From NCBI GenBank assembly GCA_020852965.1, contig JADYZV010000044.1, positions 16,685-80,684 of the forward strand: a stretch of DNA of 64,000 bases. The letters run 5' to 3'. Under the pieces are notes generated by a model. It was not told the DNA's origin and did no database searches. It saw only the letters and a list, made by a program, of their open reading frames with translations. The position numbers were made by a program, and so were the translations under genes. Positions 44,555 to 52,900 of the stretch are shown piece after piece. Position 1 is the stretch's first letter, and each line of letters begins with the position of its first letter. Origin of the DNA: Pirellulaceae bacterium (GTDB lineage: Bacteria > Planctomycetota > Planctomycetia > Pirellulales > Pirellulaceae).

Positions 44555-44977
44555 CTATGGCAAATTCTCTTCCTGCGGCTTGTCCAATTCGAGATCAAAA
44601 TCAATTTCGTTCTTTCCCGGTTTGACATCCGCCGTGAGCGTGGTTTCACGGTTGTATTTCACCGGGACAATTTCCTCGACTTCGTCGGTCGGCTCCCCCG
44701 TCTTCATGTCGACGCTGGCTTCTTCGTAAGTCCCAATGCGTACCGTGTGCTGGCCGGGCTCAACGCCTGACTTGCTAGTGCTGTATTCGAGTTGATAATG
44801 GCCGTCTCCATCGGTCTTACCTATGGAGGGGCGACCTGAGATGGGCGAGAATTCGACATAGGCTCCTTTCAAGGGCTTGTCGTCAAGCGTGACGGTGCCG
44901 GAAACTACCGACAAGCCTTTGCCGCAACCGCTAGCTAGGCTAAGAAGCGTGAGTGCGATAGGGAAAATGCTTTTCAT
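44555..44977 (-). CDS. Carboxypeptidase-regulatory-like lipoprotein, copy A2
   Basis: A 140-residue paralog of A1 with lipobox-like LASGC and the same beta-sandwich pattern: VVSGTVTLDDKPLKGAYVEF, GKTDGDGHYQLEYSTSKSG, PGQHTVRIGTYEE. The C-terminus is an acidic tail, KPQEENLP. Its closest relative is the gene at 47230-47658, which shares the tail and most substitutions, so lipoproteins 1 and 2 were already distinct before the cassette duplicated. It lies 122 bases upstream of A1 and probably shares its transcript. Confidence 0.85.
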   Translation of the reverse strand: MKSIFPIALTLLSLASGCGKGLSVVSGTVTLDDKPLKGAYVEFSPISGRPSIGKTDGDGHYQLEYSTSKSGVEPGQHTVRIGTYEEASVDMKTGEPTDEVEEIVPVKYNRETTLTADVKPGKNEIDFDLELDKPQEENLP

Positions 44978-45080
44978 AGGTGGCGAGCCATTTTGATTGA
45001 GGAGAATTCCTGTGACCTCGTCCGCTAATGCTTAAGCCAAACCGGCTGATGCAACGCACGCAAGTTAAATGCCAGCACAA

Positions 45081-45102
45081 CCGACGCGGAGCGTCGGGCC
45101 AC
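45081..45102 (-). repeat. Family A hairpin repeat
   Basis: CCGACGCGGAGCGTCGG followed by GCCACA, the reverse-strand form of the 6.5-kb element. It lies between DUF1559-A and lipoprotein A2, at the position matching the copy at 47994. Confidence 0.75.
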
Positions 45103-45206
45103 ATTGAAAAGCGGCTAAACACTAGCTGCCGCGTCACCGGAGCGACGCGGCATGATTCGAGTATGCGAATAATCGCTGTCACTCGATAGACACCCCACCT
45201 CGCAGC

Positions 45207-46226
45207 CTACAGTTCGTAGGTACTGACGAGGCCGTCGTTTCGCGAATGCAGGCGCTGGTACGCACCGTATCCGACACCACCATTGACACTGTCAAACGGG
45301 CTACCCGATGGAATTCCAGCGCTGCTGATAACGCCGGGTAAGTGGTTGGTGTGCTGGATGTTTTCACTGATGAAATGCACCGAACCATCCGCGAAGACAA
45401 ACTGGGCTCCTCCTGTATGGAGACTGCTGAACGTTTGGCTGCGGACCGCATTCGATGCGGTCAATGGCTGATTCATCGCAGCCACCCCAGCAGCAGAGCA
45501 GTGCTGCTGGTGAAGGGTTCGCTTATCGGACGCTCGCTTGAAGCCATAGAGCCGGCCATAGGTCTGATGGAAGTACGAAGCTTCCCCCACCATGATGGTA
45601 TTGGAGGTACCATCCAAACAATCGCGAATGCCGTTGTACTTGTCACAGGCGAACATGCCGTTGGAGACGGTGTCAGGCCAGGCATAGGTGCTGTAATAGT
45701 GATAAGAACCCACGGACACTTTGTAGCTACTGGCCGGTTGACTGGGAACATCGCCCCAAGTTACAGTCTCTGGGGCGACATCCGAAGGACAACGCGCCCA
45801 GGGGGTCTGGCTGGCGGCAGTGACTATGTTGTGGGAGGTCGCTCCCACGTCGCTATCGAGGATGTCGAACCTCTGATCGAACTGATTGTAGATGTTGCCT
45901 TGCTCCATAAACGGCAGAATGAAAACTGTCCAGCTAAAGCCCGTACCGTCATATCGAGTCCTGGCGGTTGGGCGAATTCTCCCGCTGTCATTACCGAAGA
46001 ACTGGAAGGAATTCGGGAACGACTTGTAGACGTCGTGGTAGTTGTGCATGGCCAGCCCAAACTGCTTCATATTGTTCGAGCATTGCATACGCCGCGCCGC
46101 CTCGCGCGCCGCCTGTACGGCCGGGAGAAGCAGGCCGACGAGGATGCCAATGATCGCGATGACCACCAGCAGCTCGACCAAGGTAAATCCTGACCGAACT
46201 GGTCGACTAGAACGCACAATGTTCAT
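45207..46226 (-). CDS. DUF1559 pseudopilin-like protein, copy A
   Basis: A 339-residue protein from the ATG at 46226; the longer frame to 46331 precedes the prepilin leader. The N-terminus has a type IV prepilin signature: a positively charged leader, SGFTLVELL (cleavage before Phe), then a hydrophobic helix VVIAIIGILVGLLLPAVQAA. The body is the planctomycete DUF1559 domain (CSNNMKQFGLAMHNYHD, DGTSNTIMVGE) and ends in the H-x9-DG type block FVFADGSVHFISENI. The family probably forms or decorates pilus-like or pore-like surface structures and has been linked to polysaccharide uptake; the role is unproven. It opens cassette unit A. Confidence 0.9.
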   Translation of the reverse strand: MNIVRSSRPVRSGFTLVELLVVIAIIGILVGLLLPAVQAAREAARRMQCSNNMKQFGLAMHNYHDVYKSFPNSFQFFGNDSGRIRPTARTRYDGTGFSWTVFILPFMEQGNIYNQFDQRFDILDSDVGATSHNIVTAASQTPWARCPSDVAPETVTWGDVPSQPASSYKVSVGSYHYYSTYAWPDTVSNGMFACDKYNGIRDCLDGTSNTIMVGEASYFHQTYGRLYGFKRASDKRTLHQQHCSAAGVAAMNQPLTASNAVRSQTFSSLHTGGAQFVFADGSVHFISENIQHTNHLPGVISSAGIPSGSPFDSVNGGVGYGAYQRLHSRNDGLVSTYEL

Positions 46227-46660
46227 AACAGTGAACTCCAATGAAACGTTTCCTGGCTCGCATCGATTCAGCCTCCACACGGACGCCCTCGAACGATGTG
46301 CCACATTTACTATCCTAGAATTTATGGCCATTTGCTTGCTGCCCGTTATGGCTGAATCGCTCTATTGCGGTGCGATCTCGTTGCCTTGCGATTCCTCTGC
46401 CCTCCCATGCTGCGATGGACGGTCGCTCACAACCAAACGAAACCATCATGGCGATTTCGTAAGATCCTCGATTGTGCAAGCTCAACCTCACAGGGTGCAT
46501 GTAAGTTTCCAATCTGCCGAAGCTTGCCTTAAGCTCATGTTTGAGTCAGATGCGTTATGGAATTATCAAGAACACACCATAAAATGTCGGTAACGTAATG
46601 AATGGATTGTTTGCGGTGACTGTGACTGAGAATGAAAAATGGTGTTTGTTTGTAGCGACA
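46227..46660. other. Intergenic region upstream of DUF1559-A
   Basis: About 430 bases separating the two cassette units. It shows no similarity by eye to the region upstream of the other DUF1559 gene. No clear promoter, terminator or gene is seen. If the eleven genes are not one transcript, a promoter for the downstream unit should lie here. Confidence 0.4.
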
Positions 46661-46703
46661 ACAAGCTCGAAAGTAGCCAAACGAAAATCGGATAACACAC
46701 GTG
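46661..46703 (-). pseudogene. 43-base vestige of the glycosidase-like gene 5' end
   Basis: ACAAGCTCGAAAGTAGC and GGATAACACACGTGC align with positions 43972-44014, which encode the signal peptide of the DUF5060/DUF4038 protein. Identity is high with a few changes, and about 17 bases including the start codon are deleted. It lies directly after lipoprotein B1, just as the intact gene lies after lipoprotein A1. Upstream of 46661 the similarity stops. Confidence 0.7.
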
Positions 46704-47105
46704 CTAGGACTCTAGGTCGAAATCGATATCGTTGCTTCCCGGCTCGACTTGTGCCGTTAGTTCGGATTTGCGGTGGTATTTCGCCGGGACAATTTCTTTG
46801 ACTGCGGGCGTTGGTTCCCCGGTCTTCATGTCGATACTGGCGTCTTCATGGGTAAAGATGCGCACTTTGTGTTCACCAGCCTCGACTCCGGTCTGACTGG
46901 TACTGTACTCCAGCCGGTAGTAACCGTTGGAGTCGGTCTTGCCCATAGATGGGCGTCCGTTGGGAGGGGAAAATTCGACGAAGGCTTTTTCCAAAGGCTC
47001 GCCGTCCAGAGTGACGGTCCCTGAAACTCCCGACAGGCCGTTGCCGCAGCCGGTGGCGAGGCAAATGAAGGCGAGGGCCCAAGCGAGGTGGATAACGCTT
47101 TTCAT
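46704..47105 (-). CDS. Carboxypeptidase-regulatory-like lipoprotein, copy B1
   Basis: A 133-residue near-duplicate of A1 from the ATG at 47105; the frame to 47195 lacks signal-like sequence. Lipobox-like LATGC; same domain with GVSGTVTLDGEPLEKAFVEF and GKTDSNGYYRLEYST. Differences from A1 cluster in the signal peptide and near the C-terminus. Where A1 is followed by the glycosidase-like gene, B1 is followed only by that gene's vestige. Confidence 0.85.
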   Translation of the reverse strand: MKSVIHLAWALAFICLATGCGNGLSGVSGTVTLDGEPLEKAFVEFSPPNGRPSMGKTDSNGYYRLEYSTSQTGVEAGEHKVRIFTHEDASIDMKTGEPTPAVKEIVPAKYHRKSELTAQVEPGSNDIDFDLES

Positions 47106-47229
47106 AAGTAACAGCTCTTTACTAAGTGATTGAAGTTCTGGCTGGTGAGCGAGCGGCAGTTGCTCTCTTACCGACCATAGTCGTTTCTGCGCCAAGCCCC
47201 GTGGCGTAAGGAATCCGTGGCGAATCCCG

Positions 47230-47658
47230 CTATGGCAAATTCTCTTCCTGCGGTTCGGCTAGTTCGAGTTCAAAATCGATTTCGTTCTTTCCCGGTTTGA
47301 CATGCTCCGTGAGCGTCGTTTCCCGGTTGTATCTCTCCGGGACAATTTCCTCGACTGCGGCGGTCGGTTCCCCCGTCTCCATGTCGATGCTGGCTTCTTG
47401 GTAAGTTCCGATGCGTACTGTGTGGTCGCCTGCCTCGACGCCCGACTTTCTGGTGCTGTATTCGAGTTGATAGTGGCCGTCTTCATCGGTTCTTCCCAAG
47501 GAAGGGCGACCTGAGATGGGTGAGAATTCGACAAAGGCGCCTTCCAAGGGCTTGTCGTCTAAGGTGACCGTTCCAGAAACTACCGACAAGCTTTCGCCAC
47601 AGCCGACTGCGAAGCTAAGAAGCGTGAGTGGAAGCGCGATAGAAAAGAAATTCTTCAT
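47230..47658 (-). CDS. Carboxypeptidase-regulatory-like lipoprotein, copy B2
   Basis: A 142-residue paralog from the ATG at 47658, with signal MKNFFSIALPLTLLSFAVGC and the domain VVSGTVTLDDKPLEGAFVEF, DGHYQLEYSTRKSG, GDHTVRIGTYQE, ending in the acidic PQEENLP tail shared with A2. The frame open to 47781 contains no better start. It belongs to the same unit as B1, 124 bases upstream of it. Confidence 0.85.
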   Translation of the reverse strand: MKNFFSIALPLTLLSFAVGCGESLSVVSGTVTLDDKPLEGAFVEFSPISGRPSLGRTDEDGHYQLEYSTRKSGVEAGDHTVRIGTYQEASIDMETGEPTAAVEEIVPERYNRETTLTEHVKPGKNEIDFELELAEPQEENLP

Positions 47659-47833
47659 GAGTGACAAGCCATTCTGCTTTTGGAAAATCGTTCGTAACTT
47701 GCCGCATGTGCCAATAAGTTTGCCAGGGCTGCGTTGAGCGACGAAAGCCTTGAGGCTGAACCCGCTAGTGATCGAGCACAAGCCATTGCCTGCGTCTCAA
47801 ACGCCCCTGCTCATGCGGCGGGTTACAATGTTC

Positions 47834-47933
47834 GTAGTGGACGAGGTTACAAGTCCGTGTGATGTTGTAGTGGACGAGGTGACAAGCCCGGTTGACACGA
47901 TGTCTACCTAGGGCTCGTAACCTCGCCCACTAC
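47834..47933. repeat. Family B element with duplicated left arm
   Basis: Left arms begin at 47834 and 47868; the inverted right arm CTCGTAACCTCGCCCACTAC ends at 47933. It lies between DUF1559-B and lipoprotein B2. The equivalent gap in unit A has only a trace (GTGACCTCGTCCGCTA near 45011), which explains much of the difference in spacing between the units. Confidence 0.75.
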
Positions 47934-47993
47934 GGTTAAGCCAAGGCGGCTAACGAGGCACGCAAGAGTTTACGAAGGGTAAGGCCAGAGCAA

Positions 47994-48015
47994 CCGACGC
48001 GGAGCGTCGGGCCAC
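47994..48015 (-). repeat. Family A hairpin repeat
   Basis: CCGACGCGGAGCGTCGG followed by GCCACATTGAAAAGCGG. The flanks match those at 45081-45117 beyond the hairpin itself, so this copy was carried by the cassette duplication rather than inserted separately. Confidence 0.75.
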
Positions 48016-48117
48016 ATTGAAAAGCGGTCACGCACCAGCGGCCGCGCCACCGGAGTGACGCGACATGCCCTTAGCGTGCTGACGATGGCAGCCACCTGAG
48101 ATAGTCGTCCTGAGCTC

Positions 48118-49122
48118 TTACAGGTCATAGTTCACGACGAGGCCATCGTTTCGCGAATGCAGGCGTTGGTAAGCACCGTAACCGGCGCCACCATTGGCAC
48201 TGTCAAACGGGTCGCCTACGGGAGTTCCCCCGCCGGGTAGTTTATGGTTGGTCATCTGGATGTTTTCACTGATGAAATGCACCGAACCATCTGCAAAAAC
48301 AAATTGAGCGCCACCGGTATGCAGGCTGCTGAAGGCCTTGCTTCGAACCGCATTCGATGCGGTCAATGGTGGATTCATTGCAGATTCTGCGACTGCAGCA
48401 CAGTGCTGCGGGTGAAGCGTTCGCTTATCCGACGCTCTCTTAAAACCATAGAGTCGACCATAAGTTTGGTGGAAGTAAGAAGCCTCACCCACCATGATGG
48501 TATTGGAGGTGCCATCGAGACAATCGCGAATTCCGTTGTACTTGTCGCTGGCAAACATGCCGTTGGAGACGACGTCGGGCCAAGCATAGGTACTGTAGTA
48601 GTTATAAGATCCCACCGACACTTTGTAGCTGCTGGCTGGCTGACCGGGTATATCGCCCCACAATACCGTCTCGGGAGCGACATCCGAAGGGCAGCGTGCC
48701 CAAGGGGTTTGGCTGGCAGCGGTGACAATGTTGTGGGAGGTCGCGCCCACGTCGCTATCGAGGATGTCGAATCTTTGGTCGAACTGATTGTAGATGTTGC
48801 CTTGCTCCATGAACGGCAGAATGAATACGGTCCAGCTCATGCCGGTGCCGTCATAGCGCGCCCTGGAGTCGGGTCGAATGCCCCCGTCAAGACCGTAGAA
48901 CTGGAAAGAATTGGGGAACGACTTGTAGACGTCGTGGTAGTTGTGCATGGCCAGCCCGAATTGCTTCATATTGTTCGAGCATTGCATGCGCCGCGATGCC
49001 TCGCGTGCCGCTTGAACGGCAGGCAGTAGCAGTCCAACGAGAATGCCGATGATCGCGATGACCACCAACAGCTCGACGAGCGTAAAACCGGATGACTTTA
49101 AATGGGGTTGTCGACGTGACAT
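48118..49122 (-). CDS. DUF1559 pseudopilin-like protein, copy B
   Basis: A 334-residue duplicate of the protein at 45207-46226, from the ATG at 49122. It keeps the prepilin leader (SGFTLVELLVVIAIIGILVG), the DUF1559 core (CSNNMKQFGLAMHNYHD, GTSNTIMVGEASYFHQTYGR) and the end block FVFADGSVHFISENI. Differences from copy A are mainly in the leader and in a short Gly/Pro loop before the end. It is the first gene of the minus-strand run and is divergent from the hybrid two-component regulator. Confidence 0.9.
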   Translation of the reverse strand: MSRRQPHLKSSGFTLVELLVVIAIIGILVGLLLPAVQAAREASRRMQCSNNMKQFGLAMHNYHDVYKSFPNSFQFYGLDGGIRPDSRARYDGTGMSWTVFILPFMEQGNIYNQFDQRFDILDSDVGATSHNIVTAASQTPWARCPSDVAPETVLWGDIPGQPASSYKVSVGSYNYYSTYAWPDVVSNGMFASDKYNGIRDCLDGTSNTIMVGEASYFHQTYGRLYGFKRASDKRTLHPQHCAAVAESAMNPPLTASNAVRSKAFSSLHTGGAQFVFADGSVHFISENIQMTNHKLPGGGTPVGDPFDSANGGAGYGAYQRLHSRNDGLVVNYDL

Positions 49123-49907
49123 AACGAGATTCCTTCGTGCGATAGAACTGAAACGGGAAAAGTTGATAACTAGCACTCGGGGCTAACCACCAAAGTCACA
49201 CCCCCCTGACAGGCGGGTGGTGTTTTGCTTGGGCGGCCAAATCAGCTTGACTGCTTGGCCTGCACTCTTTTGCTTTCACGATCATATGACGAAATCAAGT
49301 ATCGCAAGGTTGAAGCAATCCCGTTATGGCCAGATGAAGCAAACGGGGTGTCAGTTTGCCACTAACGCGTTTCATGGGTAGATTACTGCATACTTGACGC
49401 TTGCTTTAGCGATCCTTGCCGCGAATGGGAGCCTTTCGAGCGGTTGGTCCAGTAAATCGTTGGTTGTTACGCTCGATTTACAAATCATCCATGGTGCCCA
49501 GATGTTGCATTGAGGGTGTATGCGGGGCTTACCACGCGGCTCGCTAAGACAACAGCCTACTTATTTTGGGTGGCAATCACTGGCGGTAGTCGACGAGCCA
49601 ACTCGACATGTTTTACGTCATTCGAGGGGGCGCATTAGGTCGAAATCGTGTCGGCGGGCCGAAGATCGACGGGGCAACGCGAGCCAAAGCTCACCGAATA
49701 CTAAGTGTCCAGTCGGCATTTTTTGTGATAATGCGATTTTCCCTGGTGCTTCAACTACTTTTGTTTTAGGGCTAGTCGTAGTGGACGCGGTTACGAGTCC
49801 CATTGAATCGCTTACCGTTTGGGACTCATAACCTCGTCCACTGCGACCCAATTAAATAAGGTGGATGAAGCGCTAGTTTGCAGCAATAAAGAAAGGTTTG
49901 AATATTC
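49123..49907. other. Divergent intergenic region between the polysaccharide run and its putative regulator
   Basis: 785 bases separate the DUF1559-B start and the hybrid regulator start. The right part holds a family B element (49778-49844). The rest has no convincing gene; a plus-strand open frame at 49520-49831 runs into the repeat and is not protein-like. Operators for both directions would be expected here, but I could not identify a clear core promoter or operator. Confidence 0.4.
49778..49844. repeat. Family B inverted repeat element
   Basis: The left arm GTAGTGGACGCGGTTACGAG and right arm ACTCATAACCTCGTCCACTG pair over most of 23 positions with a 21-base core. It ends 63 bases before the regulator's start codon. 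The sequence after it (AATTAAATAAGGTGGATGAAGC) resembles that after the copy at 25.3 kb. Confidence 0.8.
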
Positions 49908-52900
49908 GTGACTGAGGCTCTGGTAGTCGTAGAACTGAAGAATTGCAGCCAGAAGCGGCGCCCCACTGGCCAGTGCGACCGTGCTGTTTGGATAGCCAAC
50001 TGGGTAATCTTCCCCCTTCTGGCGTTGGCTGGGTTGGGCAGCCTTTCTGCGCGTGCTGCGGAGCCCTACCAGCTCGTCGAGCCCAATAAACTCAACGAGC
50101 CTTGGCGTTGGCAGAGCTATCCCAACTTATCGGGTAAGGGGGTGACTTGCCTATGCGAGGGGCGCGAAGGGTCCGTTTGGTTCGGCGTTTCCGATGGTCT
50201 CATTCGCTTCGATGGCTTGCATTGGACAAATTACACGCGTGCGCAGGCCAAGCTGACCGGCCCAACCAGCTTTCTAACCGCGGTGAGCAATGGCAATATT
50301 TATGCGGGGAGCGAAAACGAGCTGAGCAGGTTTAATGGAGAATCGTGGGAACCGTGGATCGCCGGTCAGCCAAACTCCAATTTTCAGATCCAGTGTGTCA
50401 CCGAGGCATCCGCCGATGCTTTGGTGATAGGCACAGCGCTGGGGCCCATGTGGCTATATCGCGACGCTGCGGTTCTGTTCACGATCCCCAAGCACCAGCA
50501 GGCCGCCGAAGAGTTGGTTTCGGGACTTGGACTAAAATCGAGCGAGGTCGAATTGCTTCCCGACGAAATCGCCAGCCAGCTCAATGGTCACGTTGGAATA
50601 ATAAGTGCGGTGATGGTCCAGGGAGAAGGAGAGGGTGAGGGCGAAGGCGAGCAGCGGACGACTTGGCTCAGCATAGGAGGTGAATGGGTGCTGCGACTTG
50701 ACGAAAAACCATCGGACGGACTGAACGGCTGGAAACTGTATGGTCAACAAGATGGGCTCGCCACACGCGGTAAGGCGCGTCTATTGGTTTCCAACAATAC
50801 CGTTTGGCGCATAGCCTATGTGGTGAGATTGGTTGCGGAGCGATACGACGCATCCACCAATCGCTGGGTTTCGACGGAGAATTTCGAGTCGATTACGCAC
50901 CGAGCAGGGTCGGTTTCGTTACCAACTCAGACTGTCGACGGAACCATCTGGGTGGGAGGGCACCGAGAGCTCTTTGCGCTGCGCGATGGCGTTTGGACTC
51001 AATACGACGAACCCAGCCACGCGATAGCGGCAAACGATACTCCGCTAGTGCTGGGGACTTCACGAGGTGCCCTGTGGGTCGCTGGAAGACGCCAAGAAGT
51101 CAACTGTTTGGATACAACTTCGCGACGTTGGAAAACTTTTGAGAATTTGAATTATCAATGTGAATCCCACGATGGCACCAAGTGGTTCGTCGACCATGAG
51201 GGAGCGGTAGTCTCTGAGCGGCAAGACCAATGGCTCAAGTATGGCATCGATGATGGAATGATCCAAGCGGCGGCTGCCATCATTCGCGTCAAACAGGGGG
51301 GTGTGTTGGTTACTGGAAGCCACGAGGGGATGACGGCCTGCGCTTGGTTTGATGGCACGAATTGGCATCGCAAGCAATTTAGCGACTTCGGTGCGATCGC
51401 GGAACCTCGCGCACTTCTTCAAGCGGCTGATGGAACGATTTGGATCGGCTCCCACATGGACGAAATTCATGAGGAGGAGTTTCAGGGATGGGTTCGCGTA
51501 ACGCTTCCTTCGTCAGTCGGCGCGGAAATCACTTATGCACGATTCCCTCCCCCGGTGTTGCATCGAGAGGTGTGCTACGGAATTGCCCAGACGGCTGACG
51601 GTGATTTATGGTTTGCCGGGCGGCGAATGTGGAAATATGACGGAATAAAGTGGACCGAAGTCACCAGGGTGCCAGAATTGAATTCATCGATCAAAGACTG
51701 GCTCCAGGTCATGCCTGACGGTAGCTTGTGGGCGGGATCGAGGTCCTTTGGGATCTTTCAGTTCAATGGTTCGAGTTGGCAACAGCACTCAACCGAAAAT
51801 GGGTTGCTAAGCAATCGAGTCGTCAGCATGGCTTCCGCCGGCCCCAATCGAATCTGGGTGGCAACCGACAAGGACTACAGCATATTCGATGGCCGACAAT
51901 GGACCAATTCGGTGTTACCCCAACCTTTGACGATGTCGCGCGAAACGGGAGACCTGCGTTGCCCGGGCGATGGTTCCATCTGGATCAACCGGTTTCCCTA
52001 CAAGTGGTTTGAAGCCACTGTGTATGGGCAGCTTTCCGAACCATCGGATGTGCCTTTTCGCACGTTTCGATTCACACCCGACCAGCAGGGACCGAAGACG
52101 CGCATTACGCTTGTGCAAGACCAAGTCGCTCCACCGGGCAATCTGTTGGTTCAATGGCAGGGGGGGGACGCTGAACGAGTGACCGAAGAGCACCAGCTTC
52201 AGTATTCTTGGCGATTAGACGATCAGCCCTGGTCACTGTTCTCGCCAGAGACAGCCCAAGTACTGTTGTCCATTCCCAGTGGTACACATCAGCTCCAAGT
52301 TCGCGCTCGCGATTCGGATCTCAACGTAGAGCTTGTTCCTGCCACGGCAAACTTTACCGTCTTGGCTCCGGTTTGGCGACAGGCTTGGTTCGTAGTAACC
52401 ATGCTGGGTATGACGGCGGTTATCGCTGGAATGCTGTTCTACCTTTTCCGGCTTCACGAACGATACGCTGTGGACATCGCGCGGGCTCAGGCGGAGCAAG
52501 CCGAACAAGCCACCGCCGCAAAACTGCGATTTTTTACCAACATCTCGCACGAATTCCGCACACCCCTGACACTGATACTAGGCCCTGTCGAGAAACTGCT
52601 CGGCAGCGCCAAACCGCTGCAAGCAAGCGAGAATCGCTCGATGTTGGAACTCGTGCGTCGCAACGCGGGCAGACTACTCGACTTGGTGAATCAGTTGCTC
52701 GATCTCCGCAAACTTGACGCGGGTGCTATGCAATTGCAGCCGACTCAAGCTGACATGGTCGAGTTTGTAAAATGCGAAGTCGATGCGTTCGAACTCATGG
52801 CCTTGGATAAGAATATCGATTTGCAATTCACGTCCAACTCTCCCTATCAACTGAGTTGTTTCGACAATGACAAACTGCGCAAGATACTATCGAATTTGAT

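Larger units (their letters stand above)
44031..49122 (-). repeat. Tandem duplication of a three-gene cassette (DUF1559 + two lipoproteins)
   Basis: Gene order DUF1559, lipoprotein 2, lipoprotein 1 occurs twice: 49122-46704 and 46226-44031. Corresponding stop positions are offset by 2911, 2675 and 2673 bases. Intergenic family A hairpins occur at matching places in both units (45081 and 47994). The upstream unit is followed by a 43-base vestige of the glycosidase-like gene (46661-46703), so the duplication once included at least that gene's 5' end. Confidence 0.85.

Noticed and set aside
45342..46193. Plus-strand open frame of 283 codons, with a counterpart at 48244-49029
   Set aside because: Both are antisense to the two DUF1559 genes; the pair exists only because those genes are duplicates.
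49520..49831. Plus-strand open frame of 103 codons upstream of the hybrid regulator
   Set aside because: It runs into a family B repeat, lacks a ribosome site and is Arg/Ser-rich as expected of non-coding GC-rich DNA.
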